Shown one piece after another: positions 1 to 10,399 of a stretch of 64,000 nucleotides of DNA (position 1 is the stretch's first letter; each line of letters opens with the position of its first letter). Below the pieces are notes generated by a model. The model did not search any database. It saw only the letters and a list, made by a program, of their open reading frames with translations, and was not told the origin of the DNA. Source of the stretch: Marasmius tenuissimus (Eukaryota > Basidiomycota > Agaricomycetes > Agaricales > Marasmiaceae); the NCBI GenBank assembly GCA_029532415.1, contig JAQOTA010000054.1:4154001-4218000 (forward strand), given 5' to 3'. The translations under genes and the position numbers were made by a program.

Positions 1-2975
1 TACCGTAAGGCGTTCTTCCAGTACTTCAGATCTATCGGAACGTCCGGCCGACGGGCGGTGGTTTCTTGCGAGTTATGTGGGTCTTGTCAGTGTTAGTACT
101 TTTCCTCGTCATCAGGAAGTCGCTACCACTGGCAAACTTTGAATTTGAGACCAAAGCGCAGACATTGAATCTGCCAGATTGAATTTGCGGCGTCGGATGA
201 AAGAATTCCGAAACTCGTTGTTTCGCGGGAAGGGATATTACGCAAGGCGTTGATATTTGCAGCCTGGTAGTAGAGCCTCATGGGCTTGAGCTGTGCGAAG
301 ATAAAAGGAGGGATCTAGAAACTCTAAAGTGCTGAAATATGGAATCAGAAAAATTGGCTCAAGTGCTAGAAGATTGAGCTGAAGTCTGAGATCATCGAGA
401 TGGTATACAAGGCCATAGGATTCAGCGAGAGACTTTATTTGAGATGTTTGATGCATTTAGAGATTGTTCGAAGGGCTTCAGAGAGCTAGAATATTTCCCA
501 AGGCATAGAGGTGATGATGGTTCTTGCGAGAAGAGATGCGTGAGAAGTTTCCATTTTCAGGCTATGATCACTACCACCACCATCGACGGCGAACCACTAG
601 ACAACTCACAGCTCAATGACATTGCTTTCAAGGCCGTTGATATCTCAATATGCTTGACGTGCCAACTTGGTTTGCCCCGCTTTGCTCTCTGCGGACCATG
701 AAATGTTGATCTAGGTCCACGCAGCTCGCAAACGAGGCACCAAGTGAGTTAGCTCGCGTACAATTCGAGAGGCCTTGCTCAGCGGACGTGAGGCAACAGT
801 TGACACTTGGTGGGTGTTCGTTCTTTCTTTATATTTCTTTTTTCTTGTAACCTTGACTCAGAGTTGTCTTTGTTTTTCCTCCAGCACACGCACTCTCGGT
901 GCAGACATCGAGATTCAATTTCCAGGACGAACAAATTCTGATGTCGTCACCCAAAACTCAGCACGTCTGTAAGAAAATAAAAGTGACAGAAGATTACTTG
1001 AGGTTCTGGGTGCGTCGATTTGTCTATTACCTTTTCCCGTTCTGGTTTGACTGACTATTATTTGACAGGCCTCTAGTCCTCTCGAGCATGAACATGCACA
1101 TTGAATCACACTGTAGACGATGTCGAAGAGCGCCGTGGAATACTTGTTAAATGAAGGTGGGAGAAGAATTAACGAATTCGGAGATAGAGGTGCGCTTGTT
1201 GGTTCTGTTCGCTCTTAGTCTTCGGACCTGACCTTGGATCAACATTTTCCCTGAAAGTACACCTTCCTCAAGGCACTGGCAGCCACGTCAGCCGCTGCGA
1301 GTGATGTCTTTTGCCCGCCCCAGCCGGCACCCTCTTTGTCGCTCCTATGGACGCGCCGTTCATGACCCGCAACGACATCCGCCATCAATGATCACCTTCG
1401 TAACCCTACCATCTCGTTCATCTCACCTCGCCTTCTTTGCATAATTGAGCCGCTCCCAAGCATTTGCCGCCTTACGCATGGGCTCTGCCACCAGAATACA
1501 CCAAAACCTTTGGTCGGCTCGGGTCCGAAGATACGAAAGAGTTGAAATACGAGCAGTCGGAGGCGCTCGAGACAGAGGGCGATATATAGTCCTCTGGTTT
1601 GCAGCGACAGCGACGTACCTCAGGGTGTTTCTCCAACTCTATTATAGCCCTTTGCGAGGATGAACGGTGTTTCTTGTTTGTGGACTTTCCGATCATCGCA
1701 AACTCCGTACGAGTTGGACTTGTGCGATTCAGCGTCATTCAAGAGAGGGTCGGGCTATGGAACCAAACTTCCCGAGCACCGAAGACGTTCTTCCGATAGA
1801 ATAGTTCCAGTCAGCTCGGGCGGAATTGGCCATTATCGGACGTCGATACAGACCCTCGGTGGCCCCGGCCAGGCCCAGACCCAGACCTGTGACAGGTCCT
1901 CTCAAGGGCAATTATCGGATGCTGCCTACACGCCTCGTGTTGCGTGCTGGTACATATGATAGAGCCTTCGCTCGTACACCCACAGTTCGTGCCCTTTATC
2001 ATCCATATTCCCCTCCCTACGTACCCATACTTAGAACCAGGGTCTGGGAACCCTCGAAGAATGTCCCTGGTTCTTCTCTACATCCTTATCCCCCTCCACA
2101 TACGCCATTCTGCCTCTTTTCGCATCACCAGGTCGCTTCTATCGCGCCTCAGGACGCGTGCATACACTCTATCACGAAATCGTCTGGTTTACCTACTCTT
2201 TATCTGGGGTTAGCAATACGGATGGGTCACGGGACGGTTGGCCGGTATGAAGGAGTGTCAGATTTGGATAGATGGAACAAGAGAAATAGGCAGGGAATGA
2301 ACGGTGGAGAACAGTCATGCCTCTCCTTCACTGCCCCGAGTTGTTGGCTTTCCTCTCTCCCCGACGTGCTCTTTCGCCCGTTCATACAAGGCAACTCGGA
2401 GGTGTGAAAACACTCGGACACGATGGGGTTACGGGGATGTGTACGGATTTCTCTCGGGCATGCGGGTGTTTTCGTCTCGTTTCGAGAGGAGAAGAAAGCA
2501 CGTGAGAAGTAGCTGCCCTCGAGCATATATATGGTGTCTTGGATGCGCTGTTGGTTGTCTGTTCGTAGCCCTCGGCACCTGGTGACCTTTCCGGACCTCG
2601 GTTTTCAACACGTTTACTCTCTCCATCCTCTTCACCGCTACTTTTGCTTCGAGGGTGAACCTTTTGCTCCAATGCTGCGCCGAATCGCACGAGCGACCAG
2701 CAAGTTACATTGATGGCTAAGCGCCATTGGAACGTAGGAAGCTACAGGAAGTATGTAGCATGTAGCGAGCGGGGGTGAACCACTGGCTGCGGAGGGCTAT
2801 ATACAACGTATATTCATCGCTTATGACCATTAATCTCCCTTTTTCTCAATGGTTTACCAACGAAGTGTTTGTTATGTAACGCTAGTGCAGACGCGGAATA
2901 CGTCGATTGATTTATGTAGCTGTAGTCTCCTCGCCGGCGCATATCCTGTTGTATCCGCATGCCAAGGAATTATAA
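1..2975. other. Gene-poor stretch, no supported gene
   Basis: I find no reading frame here with a recognisable domain or a convincing set of introns. The longest open frame (1826-2407, +) encodes a proline- and arginine-rich translation with no family resemblance, and several frames on both strands overlap it, which is usual for non-coding DNA. A short minus-strand frame at 238-456 has a plausible helical composition and could be an exon remnant, but no partner exons were found. The region may hold decayed genes or untranslated sequence. Confidence 0.5.
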
Positions 2976-3087
2976 GGCGCTATAGCCAAGTGGTTACGGC
3001 GACAGATTAGAATATCGTGTGGGAACGATCCATCTCACTTTGATCTGTTCCTCTTTGAGGGCGCAGGTTCGAATCCTGCTGGCGTCG
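2976..3087 (+). tRNA. tRNA-Ser (AGA), with a 30-base intron
   Basis: A complete type II tRNA can be folded. The acceptor arm pairs GGCGCTA at 2976-2982 with TGGCGTC at 3080-3086, and the discriminator is G at 3087, as expected for serine. The anticodon stem is ACAGA (3002-3006) with TCTGT (3044-3048). The anticodon AGA is at 3009-3011. A 30-base intron at about 3013-3042 sits at the canonical position one base after the anticodon. A long variable arm (CCTC/GAGG) and a standard T arm with GGTTCGAATCC follow. Without the intron the molecule is 82 bases. A T5 run at 3107-3111 would end RNA polymerase III transcription. It decodes UCU and, through inosine, UCC and UCA. Confidence 0.93.
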
Positions 3088-3916
3088 ATGTTAGGCTCTA
3101 ACCCACTTTTTGGGCTCGGGTTGTTGGACTGAGAGGGTTCGTTAGAGGTACGTCCTCTGATTTTACTTTTTTTTCTCCCCGTTTTTTTTTTTTGACGATG
3201 GGATCATTTCAAAATCGGGGGTGGGGGGTTGGTTTGTGTGCTTGTGGGTCCAGGTTGTGTCGTATTCGACAGGGTTGTATAAGTTTGATGACAGCATCGG
3301 ATTGATGTATATACGTTAATACATTCTCTCCGATGAATTCTCGGATCATAGCGATCGTAGGCTGATCCACACCAGTCCACACCCTTGTGTTGCCCTTGTG
3401 ATCTCGCCGTGGCTCAAAGGTTCAAGCGTATAAGTACAGTAGCATTCAGCGTAGTACGTACTTCCCTACGGGCCGCTTGGAGACCGGTGCCCGGTGGCAT
3501 GCAGGGTGCTTCTGTTCACACGACCCAATTCCTTCTAATACCACCACTGGCATCATCGTCTCGCTCAACGTTCATGGAGGCGACTCCGGTGTACACCAGC
3601 CAATTGTAGAAATGACTGTACGGACGAAGGGGACCTGCGATGAAGGGTAGAAATGGTCAGACATGGAGTCCTTTCGCCAAGTTCAGCTCTCTGGTTCGCA
3701 AGTGTTAATTATGGAATGGTCCTGGCCACATGATATCCTCCGTGGTGCGCATTACTCAGATATCCTCAAATATCCCTTAGAGACTTGGGTGTACTTACCC
3801 CAAGCAGTCTGAATTCTCTCAGACTTTTTTCTCCGTGCAACCGTTCGCGTCGGACGGAATACTTTCCCATAAATAAGTGATAGCAGTCGATCGACACCGA
3901 TACCACCTACACCATC
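3088..3916. other. Intergenic: tRNA terminator and tannase upstream region
   Basis: This holds the T5 terminator of the tRNA, a T-rich tract near 3166-3194, and the presumed promoter of the tannase gene, with an AT-rich TATA-like ATAAATA at 3869-3875. The small open frame at 3385-3609 has no family resemblance and I do not call it a gene. Confidence 0.5.
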
Positions 3917-5632
3917 ATGCTTCCATTGACCACATCGTCCCTCCTAGCAGCTCTCCAACTCTCCCCTCTCTTTGACTTTGAATCCGCCTGCTCTCTCACA
4001 TCTCTCTCCCAAATATCGTTTTCTCAAAACACCACCCTCTTCCAAGCTTCCGTCGTTCCAGCAGGAACACAACTCCAATTCCCCGACACCGACCCCACCT
4101 GTGGCCCATCGCCCAAAGTCGTTCCAGCAGACATATGTCGCGTCACTTTGGAAGTCGAGACCAGTCCTACCTCCAGAATCAACATGGAGGCGTGGTTACC
4201 TAGGAATTGGACTGGGAGATTCCTGAGCACTGGAAATGGTGGTTTGAACGGGTGTATCAAATATCCGGATTTGGTGTACACTACGTCTCTGGGGTTTGCG
4301 GCTGTAGGTGCGAACAACGGACATAACGGGACGAGTGGGGCCCCGTTCGATGATGCCCCTGAGGTTGTGAATGATTTTGCCTATCGGTCGTAAGTTTCGT
4401 TCGACGTTGGCTCATGGTCAATTCATATATATGCTCAGCTGACCGTTTCCTTGGTTATAGCATCCACACGAACGCGGTGGTCGGAAAACAGATCACTAAG
4501 AGCTTCTACGGCGAACCGCATAAGAAATCGTACTATCTTGGTTGTTCGACTGGTGGTAGGCAAGGTCTCAAGAGCGTTGAGGACTTTCCAGAGGATTTCG
4601 ATGGCGTTGTGGCGGGTATGTGCACTTCACTGCTCCTCAGTTCACTTTGACCTGATCGTTTTTTATCAAAGGCGCCCCGCTGCGAACTTCAACGGTCTTT
4701 TAGCATGGTCCGGGCACTTCCTTACCGAAATCACGGGAAACAGCACCCAGCCTACATTTATCCCTCTCGACCTCTGGAAAGGCCTCATCCACGACAGCAT
4801 CTTCTCTCAATGCGACGGAATTGACGGCGTCAAGGACGGTATAATCGAAGATCCCAATCTATGCGACTACGACCCCTCCGTCTTACTCTGCCAAGGCGGC
4901 GACTCCGATTCAGATTGCCTTACAGAAGACCAAGTAGAAACCGTCCGGAAAGTATTCAGCCCTTTCCTCTCCTCCGACGGTCAAACGGTCCTATACCCAC
5001 GCGCCCAACCCGGATTGGAACTCAACGAGTTGGGAATGATGGTCAACGGTACGCTGTTCCAGTATACAGCCGATTGGTATCGATACGTCGTTTACGACCG
5101 TAACACCTCCTTCGACCCTACCACACTCACGCTCGCTGACTACGAACACGGAATCGCGTTGGACCCGTCTAACATCTCGACTTTCAAGGGAGACTTGACA
5201 AGTTTCAAGGCGAGGGGCGGGAAGCTTTTGACCTTTCACGGTCAAGCGGATGGGTTGATCTCGTCTCGTATGGCTGAGTTGTACTATGACCATGCTCGGG
5301 AGGTTTCTGGGGAGCTGGACGACTATTACCGCTTCTTCAGGATCTCGGGGATGTCACATTGTCAGCGAGGTCCTGGGGCGTGGCAAATTGGACAGGGAAG
5401 TGCGAATGGGACGTCGTTTGATCCGGAGAGGAATGTGCTGACGGCGATGGTTGCTTGGGTTGAGCAGGGGAGGGCTCCAGAGACTATTGAAGGGGTTAAG
5501 TATGTCGATGATGATGTCGAGAAAGGTGTGGCGTTCAGTCGGAGGCACTGTATGTGGCCTTTGAGGAATGTGTACGATGGAGAGGGAGATCCTAGTCACC
5601 CGGACAGTTGGAGTTGTCGTGAAGCTTCATGA
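3917..5632 (+). CDS. Secreted tannase/feruloyl esterase family protein, with a frame problem
   Basis: Secreted serine esterase of the tannase/feruloyl esterase family, which cleaves ester bonds in tannins or hydroxycinnamate-decorated plant cell walls. A hydrophobic signal peptide opens the protein. The nucleophile motif GCSTGGRQ lies in exon 2, HGQADGL carries the acid and MSHCQRGPGAW the histidine. The conserved tail LRNVYDGEGDPSHPDSW is present. Intron 1 is 4390-4460 and joins cleanly. Intron 2 should be 4616-4671 (GTATGT...AAAG), but this join leaves exon 3 one base out of frame; the family-conserved GAPAANF would need one more C in the C4 run at 4675-4678. Using the alternative acceptor at 4640 keeps the frame but gives a 25-base intron, which is too short. 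So the gene is either a recent pseudogene, contains a sequencing error, or splices unusually. Family assignment is firm; substrate is unknown. Confidence 0.88.
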
Positions 5633-5928
5633 TGTACGAATCCGATGTTTCCCAAATCCAAAAGTATTCGGATTTGTCGTCTTTGATTATAGTATTCAGA
5701 ATACAACGGGCCGCCAGGCAGTGTAAACCTCCGGTTTCGACATGAACCGAAAGCCGGGCAGAACAATAGCAGGTCTCCAGGACTCGCTTTGTCTTTGTGA
5801 GTTTGGACTTGAAGGTCGCGAAGCAGGGGAAGTGGGTATCTGGTGTTGGGTATACAGTCTCTAAGTACACGCGATATCTCGAGAGACCCGCTCAGAATAG
5901 AGAGTGTACTCCAAATCATGCACGGGTT

Positions 5929-7474
5929 CTAGAACGCTTGCCCTTTTGTAACGGATAGTGAGCCCATTTCTACGTCTTCGGAAGTATGAGCGAACACAAT
6001 CGATGGTGCTGTGATGTTCAGGACATGAGAGCGACGCTGGGAAGACGACATATGGAAACTGTTTGACGTGCTATCGTGGTCTCGTTCGACAGTAAGCCCT
6101 AGTCCCACCCTCACCAGAATGAGTAGAGGGGCAAAAGCCTACAGGGTGAGCAAATCGAACATCAGAAGCTGGTCTTTCTCAAGATGATAGAAGACGCACA
6201 ATGACTTGAGGAAGGATAAACGCCATGATTACGAGCGCGTCGTGATCAGAGCTGGTCGCGTTCCGGACACTATAGACCGTGTAAGTGATGAGAAAGATAG
6301 GAATAATCATCCCCGACTCCATACTATGGTGAGAGGCGAAGAATCAGCTTCAGGGCTTTCGTCGGTGGCTCAAGCAAGCATAGACGCACGTTATAGCTAT
6401 CACGGAATCGTACTTCTGTGGTGCCAAAGACTGAGATTTCCCATGGCTATGCTGTCCCCGAACCATCAGCCTCTGAATTCTCCGCTTCAGCCACCAGATC
6501 CGTCCTGCTGATTGATGAAGCACACATATCAATTGATGATCAAGAAACATGAGCTTCAGCCTCACCGATCAATAAGGTCAGCAACGCATTGGCGAATGCG
6601 CCGAGAACCAAGGCAGCAGTCGTAAAGGCCAAGGATTTTTCCAAAACTTCGGCACTAGTTTGTTGCTGAAGGCCCGCTGCGTACTGAACTTTCATGTACT
6701 GTGGGAGTTCGGTATAATATACACCTGGAAAAGGTTGTTTAGTGTTGCCATCAAAGGAACATCATGACTCCCACCTGTTTCTGCGAGGATGACCATAACT
6801 GGGAACACAACAATCTTCCAGTTTCTACCCCAGATACTGTAACAGCGATACACCTCGGATATTTTCAGCTGGATAAGTTCAAACAAAACACCATGGAGAA
6901 GACTGACGAGGATCATGAATGCAGTAAAACTTGAGGATGGCGATGAGTGTCGGTAACCGATAAGCAGATAAGAAGCGGTCGAGAGACGTACTCGATGAGA
7001 TGTAGTACAACGTATTGGACAGCACTGATCAGTAAAAGTCTCAGCATCATCACCACGAAAAGTACATGTGAAACTCACCTGCATGCTTGACTATTGATCC
7101 CACTCGCAGCGAGTGGCGTCGCTCTGATATATCCATCAACTACGATCACAGCGCCCACCACGGCCGAGATAGTGGCGAGGACGAAGAGAAGTCCAGAGGA
7201 AACGACTTGGAATAACATTCCCTCTCTCGCTTTCCTCTTGTGGAGCAAATACATCCCCATCACGAATAAGACCGTATTGAATCCTGTAGTCGACGAGGAA
7301 GAAAAGGTTGGTCAATCGCTACAGCTCATTGCCTTGACGGCACCCGGGCGTACCATAGACAAGAATCTGGCCCTGAGAAACGGAAAGGTGAGATGAAAAA
7401 GAATGTCGAGTTTTTTTGGATACGACACGCACCCATCCAGAGAAAAACAAAACTACCAGGGGGGACGTGGGCAT
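5929..7474 (-). CDS. Basidiomycete-type multi-helix membrane protein, function unknown
   Basis: I reassembled this from several exons. The start MPTSPLVVLFFSGW (7474) joins GQILVYGFNTVLFVMGMYLL after an intron, then come further hydrophobic exons, including one with VYRCYSIWGRNWKI, one with GRIWWLKRRIQRL, one with MESGMIIPIFLITYTVYSV, and a last exon LLILVRVGLGLT followed by a polar tail ending at 5929. The order, the cytoplasmic WGRNWK loop, the GRIWW motif and the ESG helix match a large family of integral membrane proteins, with about seven helices, that is greatly expanded in Agaricomycetes. Their role is unknown to me; receptor or sensor roles are only inference from the topology. The exons have clean GT-AG boundaries and no stop, so the gene looks intact. 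It converges with the tannase gene. Confidence 0.78.
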
Positions 7475-9741
7475 TTTGGAGTCGGGGATGGCGGGTAGTA
7501 GGGCCTGCTCACTATAAGTACTATCATACAATATACATCCCAATATAGATCAGTGGCAGTATAGGGCGGTATCAGCCCGCTCTACGAACCTTAGTTTCCT
7601 TGGTTCCAATCTGACCGGACGCGCTCTAATCCCTCTTCATCAGGTTCCTGGGGTGTCGATTTATTGATAGAACCAAATCAATCCGTGATACGTTCGACAA
7701 AACTCGAGCTCTAAAACGTGAGACGCGCAATTCATCAAATTATCATCACTGAAATCAGATCTCGTGAAGGAGCCTACAGGGGTGGAAAGCGAGTTGCCAA
7801 AGCGGTTTAGATAGAGTCTCATGTCAGAGGTAGCTGTTCGTGAGCGGTTGCTGCGTCCCATCACTTGGAGCGGGAGGCCTATACCTATAATTACCTCGAC
7901 CCCTGCGGTGACACCGGATTGATCACCACCAATAGACGAAAAGGGTCTAGGCTCGAAGGACCCCGCAAGGTCGATTTAGTGCAATGAACGGGGCCAACCA
8001 CCCATGTCCTACCAGTATCGCACAAGCCTGAACACGATTAGTTCCAGCTTCCTCTGAGAACCGAAATAAGTAGGCTCGCCAGGATGAGTAGGTTTTGATG
8101 AATATCTACAATTTGATCTGCCGCATCGACACTGTGGGCCGTCATCGAATTAGGGAGATAAGAAGTTCGTGGCAAAGAGAAGAACAACATACGGATATTT
8201 CTATCGTGCACTGCTCTGAGCCCTCGTTCTCGTTTTCGTCCTCATCCTCAAACTTTTCTGAAGCCTTTGCCCACAGGCTTCGAGCTTGGGCCCCAAACCA
8301 GACAATCTTTGACTTGACTCCGATGAGAATAAGCGAGTGCGAACGGAAATTGACCTGAGTCAGGAAATTTGGGATGGGTGTGAGTCAGAGTCCCTGACAT
8401 GGTTACAGAACGCATCGACCATGCGGCTGGCAGTTGTGGGAACCAAACTCCTTAAAAGGGTGTTTGACATTTGTGTTCCTGAACGGCTGTGCAGCCGCCG
8501 CTGCAGCGTGCGCTTCTCGGCTCGTGACCGGCTGTTCTTTCGACTTGAACTGTAACGTCCTTCAAGGTCGCTGTGCTGGACCAGTTTTGGCCTTAGGAAC
8601 GACGTAACGCACTTTGGGAGTACCAGCAGAAGTATGGCAAATTCGACAAAGGTAGATTCAATAAACGCGCGGTGCATAAGCTCGCGACGACCGTCACCAG
8701 CTCTTTCAAATGAGCGGTGAAAAAAAAAACAAAAACCACGCCATTCACTCTCAGGAGTCAGGAACCTCCATCTATTCCTTGTGTCAGTTTGAAAACAAGC
8801 GTTTACGGTCACCAGGAATATGGGAGGCGAAAAGAACAGGTTTTTGGTGAGACCCAATTGACTTGAGTCAAGTATGAGAGATGGATGATTTACTATATAG
8901 AGCTCTGCGATTTCAACCTGCAACGGCGGTCTCGGATTCTGCATCTTGTCTCTTGCGTAGGTGGGCCTCTGTTAGCAAATAACGCCCAATACCCATTTTT
9001 TCCCGAGTTTATACAACATGTTTGTAACCGCATCGCACAACTTCCCTAGAAATAATATCTAGCTGATGGTACCTTCTCCAGTAAACCCCACATACGTGGA
9101 AAAGGTGCGAAGCTTTGGAACGGGCTATGGACGAGATTTCAACACAAAACTAATATCACTTCATGGCGAAGGATCTATGGGTAGCGTGCTCGGTCAAGTC
9201 CAGGTACTAGAGGAGTATGGTTCCGGATGTCTCGTGAGAGGATTTGGGTATTTTGTAGAACCGAGGTTCGAGCAGAGCGTTTCGAGCAGAGCGTTTCGAG
9301 GATGGGTGCATATTAAGATTACCGAGCTTGTCAAGTTATGCGACGAGAATGACATGGAGACGCCTGGAGACACTCGAGAGGCCTTTTCTGAGTTAGAGTG
9401 GAACGGTGACCGAGTTGTTTGGGTTGAATGAAGAGAATAAGGGGATAAGGAGGGAGGACGTATAGTAAACCAAATCGAGCGGATAAAATAGTTCAGATGT
9501 AACTGAGATAATCGAATAATACATCGTGCGAAAACGAGATGAGTACGAACTTAGACTATGAAGGTACCTGGGAAATTCGAGACACTTCAATCCCGGTATT
9601 GAAAGGGTGCGTGAGGATCTAAAATTAATCTTCGGATTGTACCTCAAGCTCAATCTTCTCAAACATCCCCGCATAGCTGCTAAGGTGATATGATCCTCTC
9701 ATGAGGCATAATATATTGGGGTATATTTCACACTTAGATAC
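7475..9741. other. Intergenic stretch with weak open frames
   Basis: Beyond the promoter of the membrane protein gene I see nothing recognisable. A 194-codon minus-strand frame (8360-8944) has no domain and shadows other frames. A plus-strand frame of 121 codons (9066-9431) starts at ATG and has a balanced composition, but it contains a 14-base tandem duplication near 9267-9296 (unit TTCGAGCAGAGCGT). That unit is not a multiple of three, so the duplication would have shifted any ancestral frame. I do not call either one a gene. Confidence 0.4.
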
Positions 9742-9819
9742 GGGTCCATGGCGTAGTTGGTTATCGCACAATAGCTTTAGTAGCACTTGAGGTCTCCTGT
9801 TCGAACCAGGATGGATCCC
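9742..9819 (+). tRNA. tRNA-like sequence, probably a tRNA pseudogene
   Basis: The ends are those of a tRNA: acceptor strands GGGTCCA (9742-9748) and TGGATCC (9812-9818) pair over seven bases, the D arm region TGGCGTAGTTGGTTATCGC is standard, and the T arm TCCTG-TTCGAAC-CAGGA is perfect. The anticodon arm is not: the expected 3' strand ACTTG faces CAATA, giving two mismatches, and the loop is about four bases too long. The discriminator would be C, which is unusual. This looks like a decayed tRNA copy or the tRNA-derived head of a SINE. The T-rich run just downstream would act as a polymerase III terminator. The amino-acid identity cannot be read safely. Confidence 0.55.
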
Positions 9820-10025
9820 ATACCAATGTGGCTGAAATATTTTTTGTATCTTTCCTATCTTCGATTGTTCAGACCCAAATCATCCCTTTGTCATGCCTTG
9901 AGGTGAGTACAGTCTTCAATCTGCGAATGACAATACATATAACAATTTAAGAGACTCGAATCCTACCAGGGCGGGGACTACAGATGGCAGTGCAATAGTA
10001 AGTGCTAAATCAGCTTCACTAATAT

Positions 10026-10394
10026 ACTGACCTATTTCAATCAATTCGGATGGGGTTTCCCGTGTGACCGAAAAATTTTCTGGCGTGAATTCGGATGGCA
10101 GGTCGGTGACCGGTGACACCGGTGAAAATTTCGTATAACACTGAGGGACGGGGCAGGCTGAGGGAGAATCACGGCGGCTGACAGTCGCCACCAGTCAAAA
10201 TTTGCAGAATGCACCAGATTCAGGCCAAAAAATGGCAGAAAGTCCGATTTTCATGCCTTTTGGGCCGCCCGGAATTTTGTCACATTTGGGAACATTTCGG
10301 ATGACCCCCCTGTGACCTAGTGACCATCCGAAAAAATTTCGGATACTGGGGGGCGTGTGACGTGTGACATCCGAATTGATTGAAATAGGTCAGT
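10026..10394. mobile_element. 369-bp MITE with 27-bp perfect terminal inverted repeats
   Basis: The ends are exact inverted repeats of 27 bases: 10026-10052, beginning ACTGACCTATTTCAATCAAT, and its reverse complement at 10368-10394. The pentamer AATAT flanks both sides (10021-10025 and 10395-10399). The flank can also be read as a TA target duplication if the repeat begins at CTGACC, as in Tc1/mariner-like elements, so the superfamily is uncertain. The interior has no coding capacity and contains further degenerate repeats of TTCGGATG/CATCCGAA and GTGACC. The size, lack of transposase and perfect termini define a non-autonomous element that moved recently. Confidence 0.85.
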
Positions 10395-10399
10395 AATAT

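Noticed and set aside
1826..2407. 193-codon plus-strand open frame
   Set aside because: Its translation is low-complexity (P/R-rich), lacks any recognised domain, and overlaps several equally long frames.
8360..8944. 194-codon minus-strand open frame
   Set aside because: No domain, no splice partners, biased composition, and opposite frames of similar length; treated as chance.
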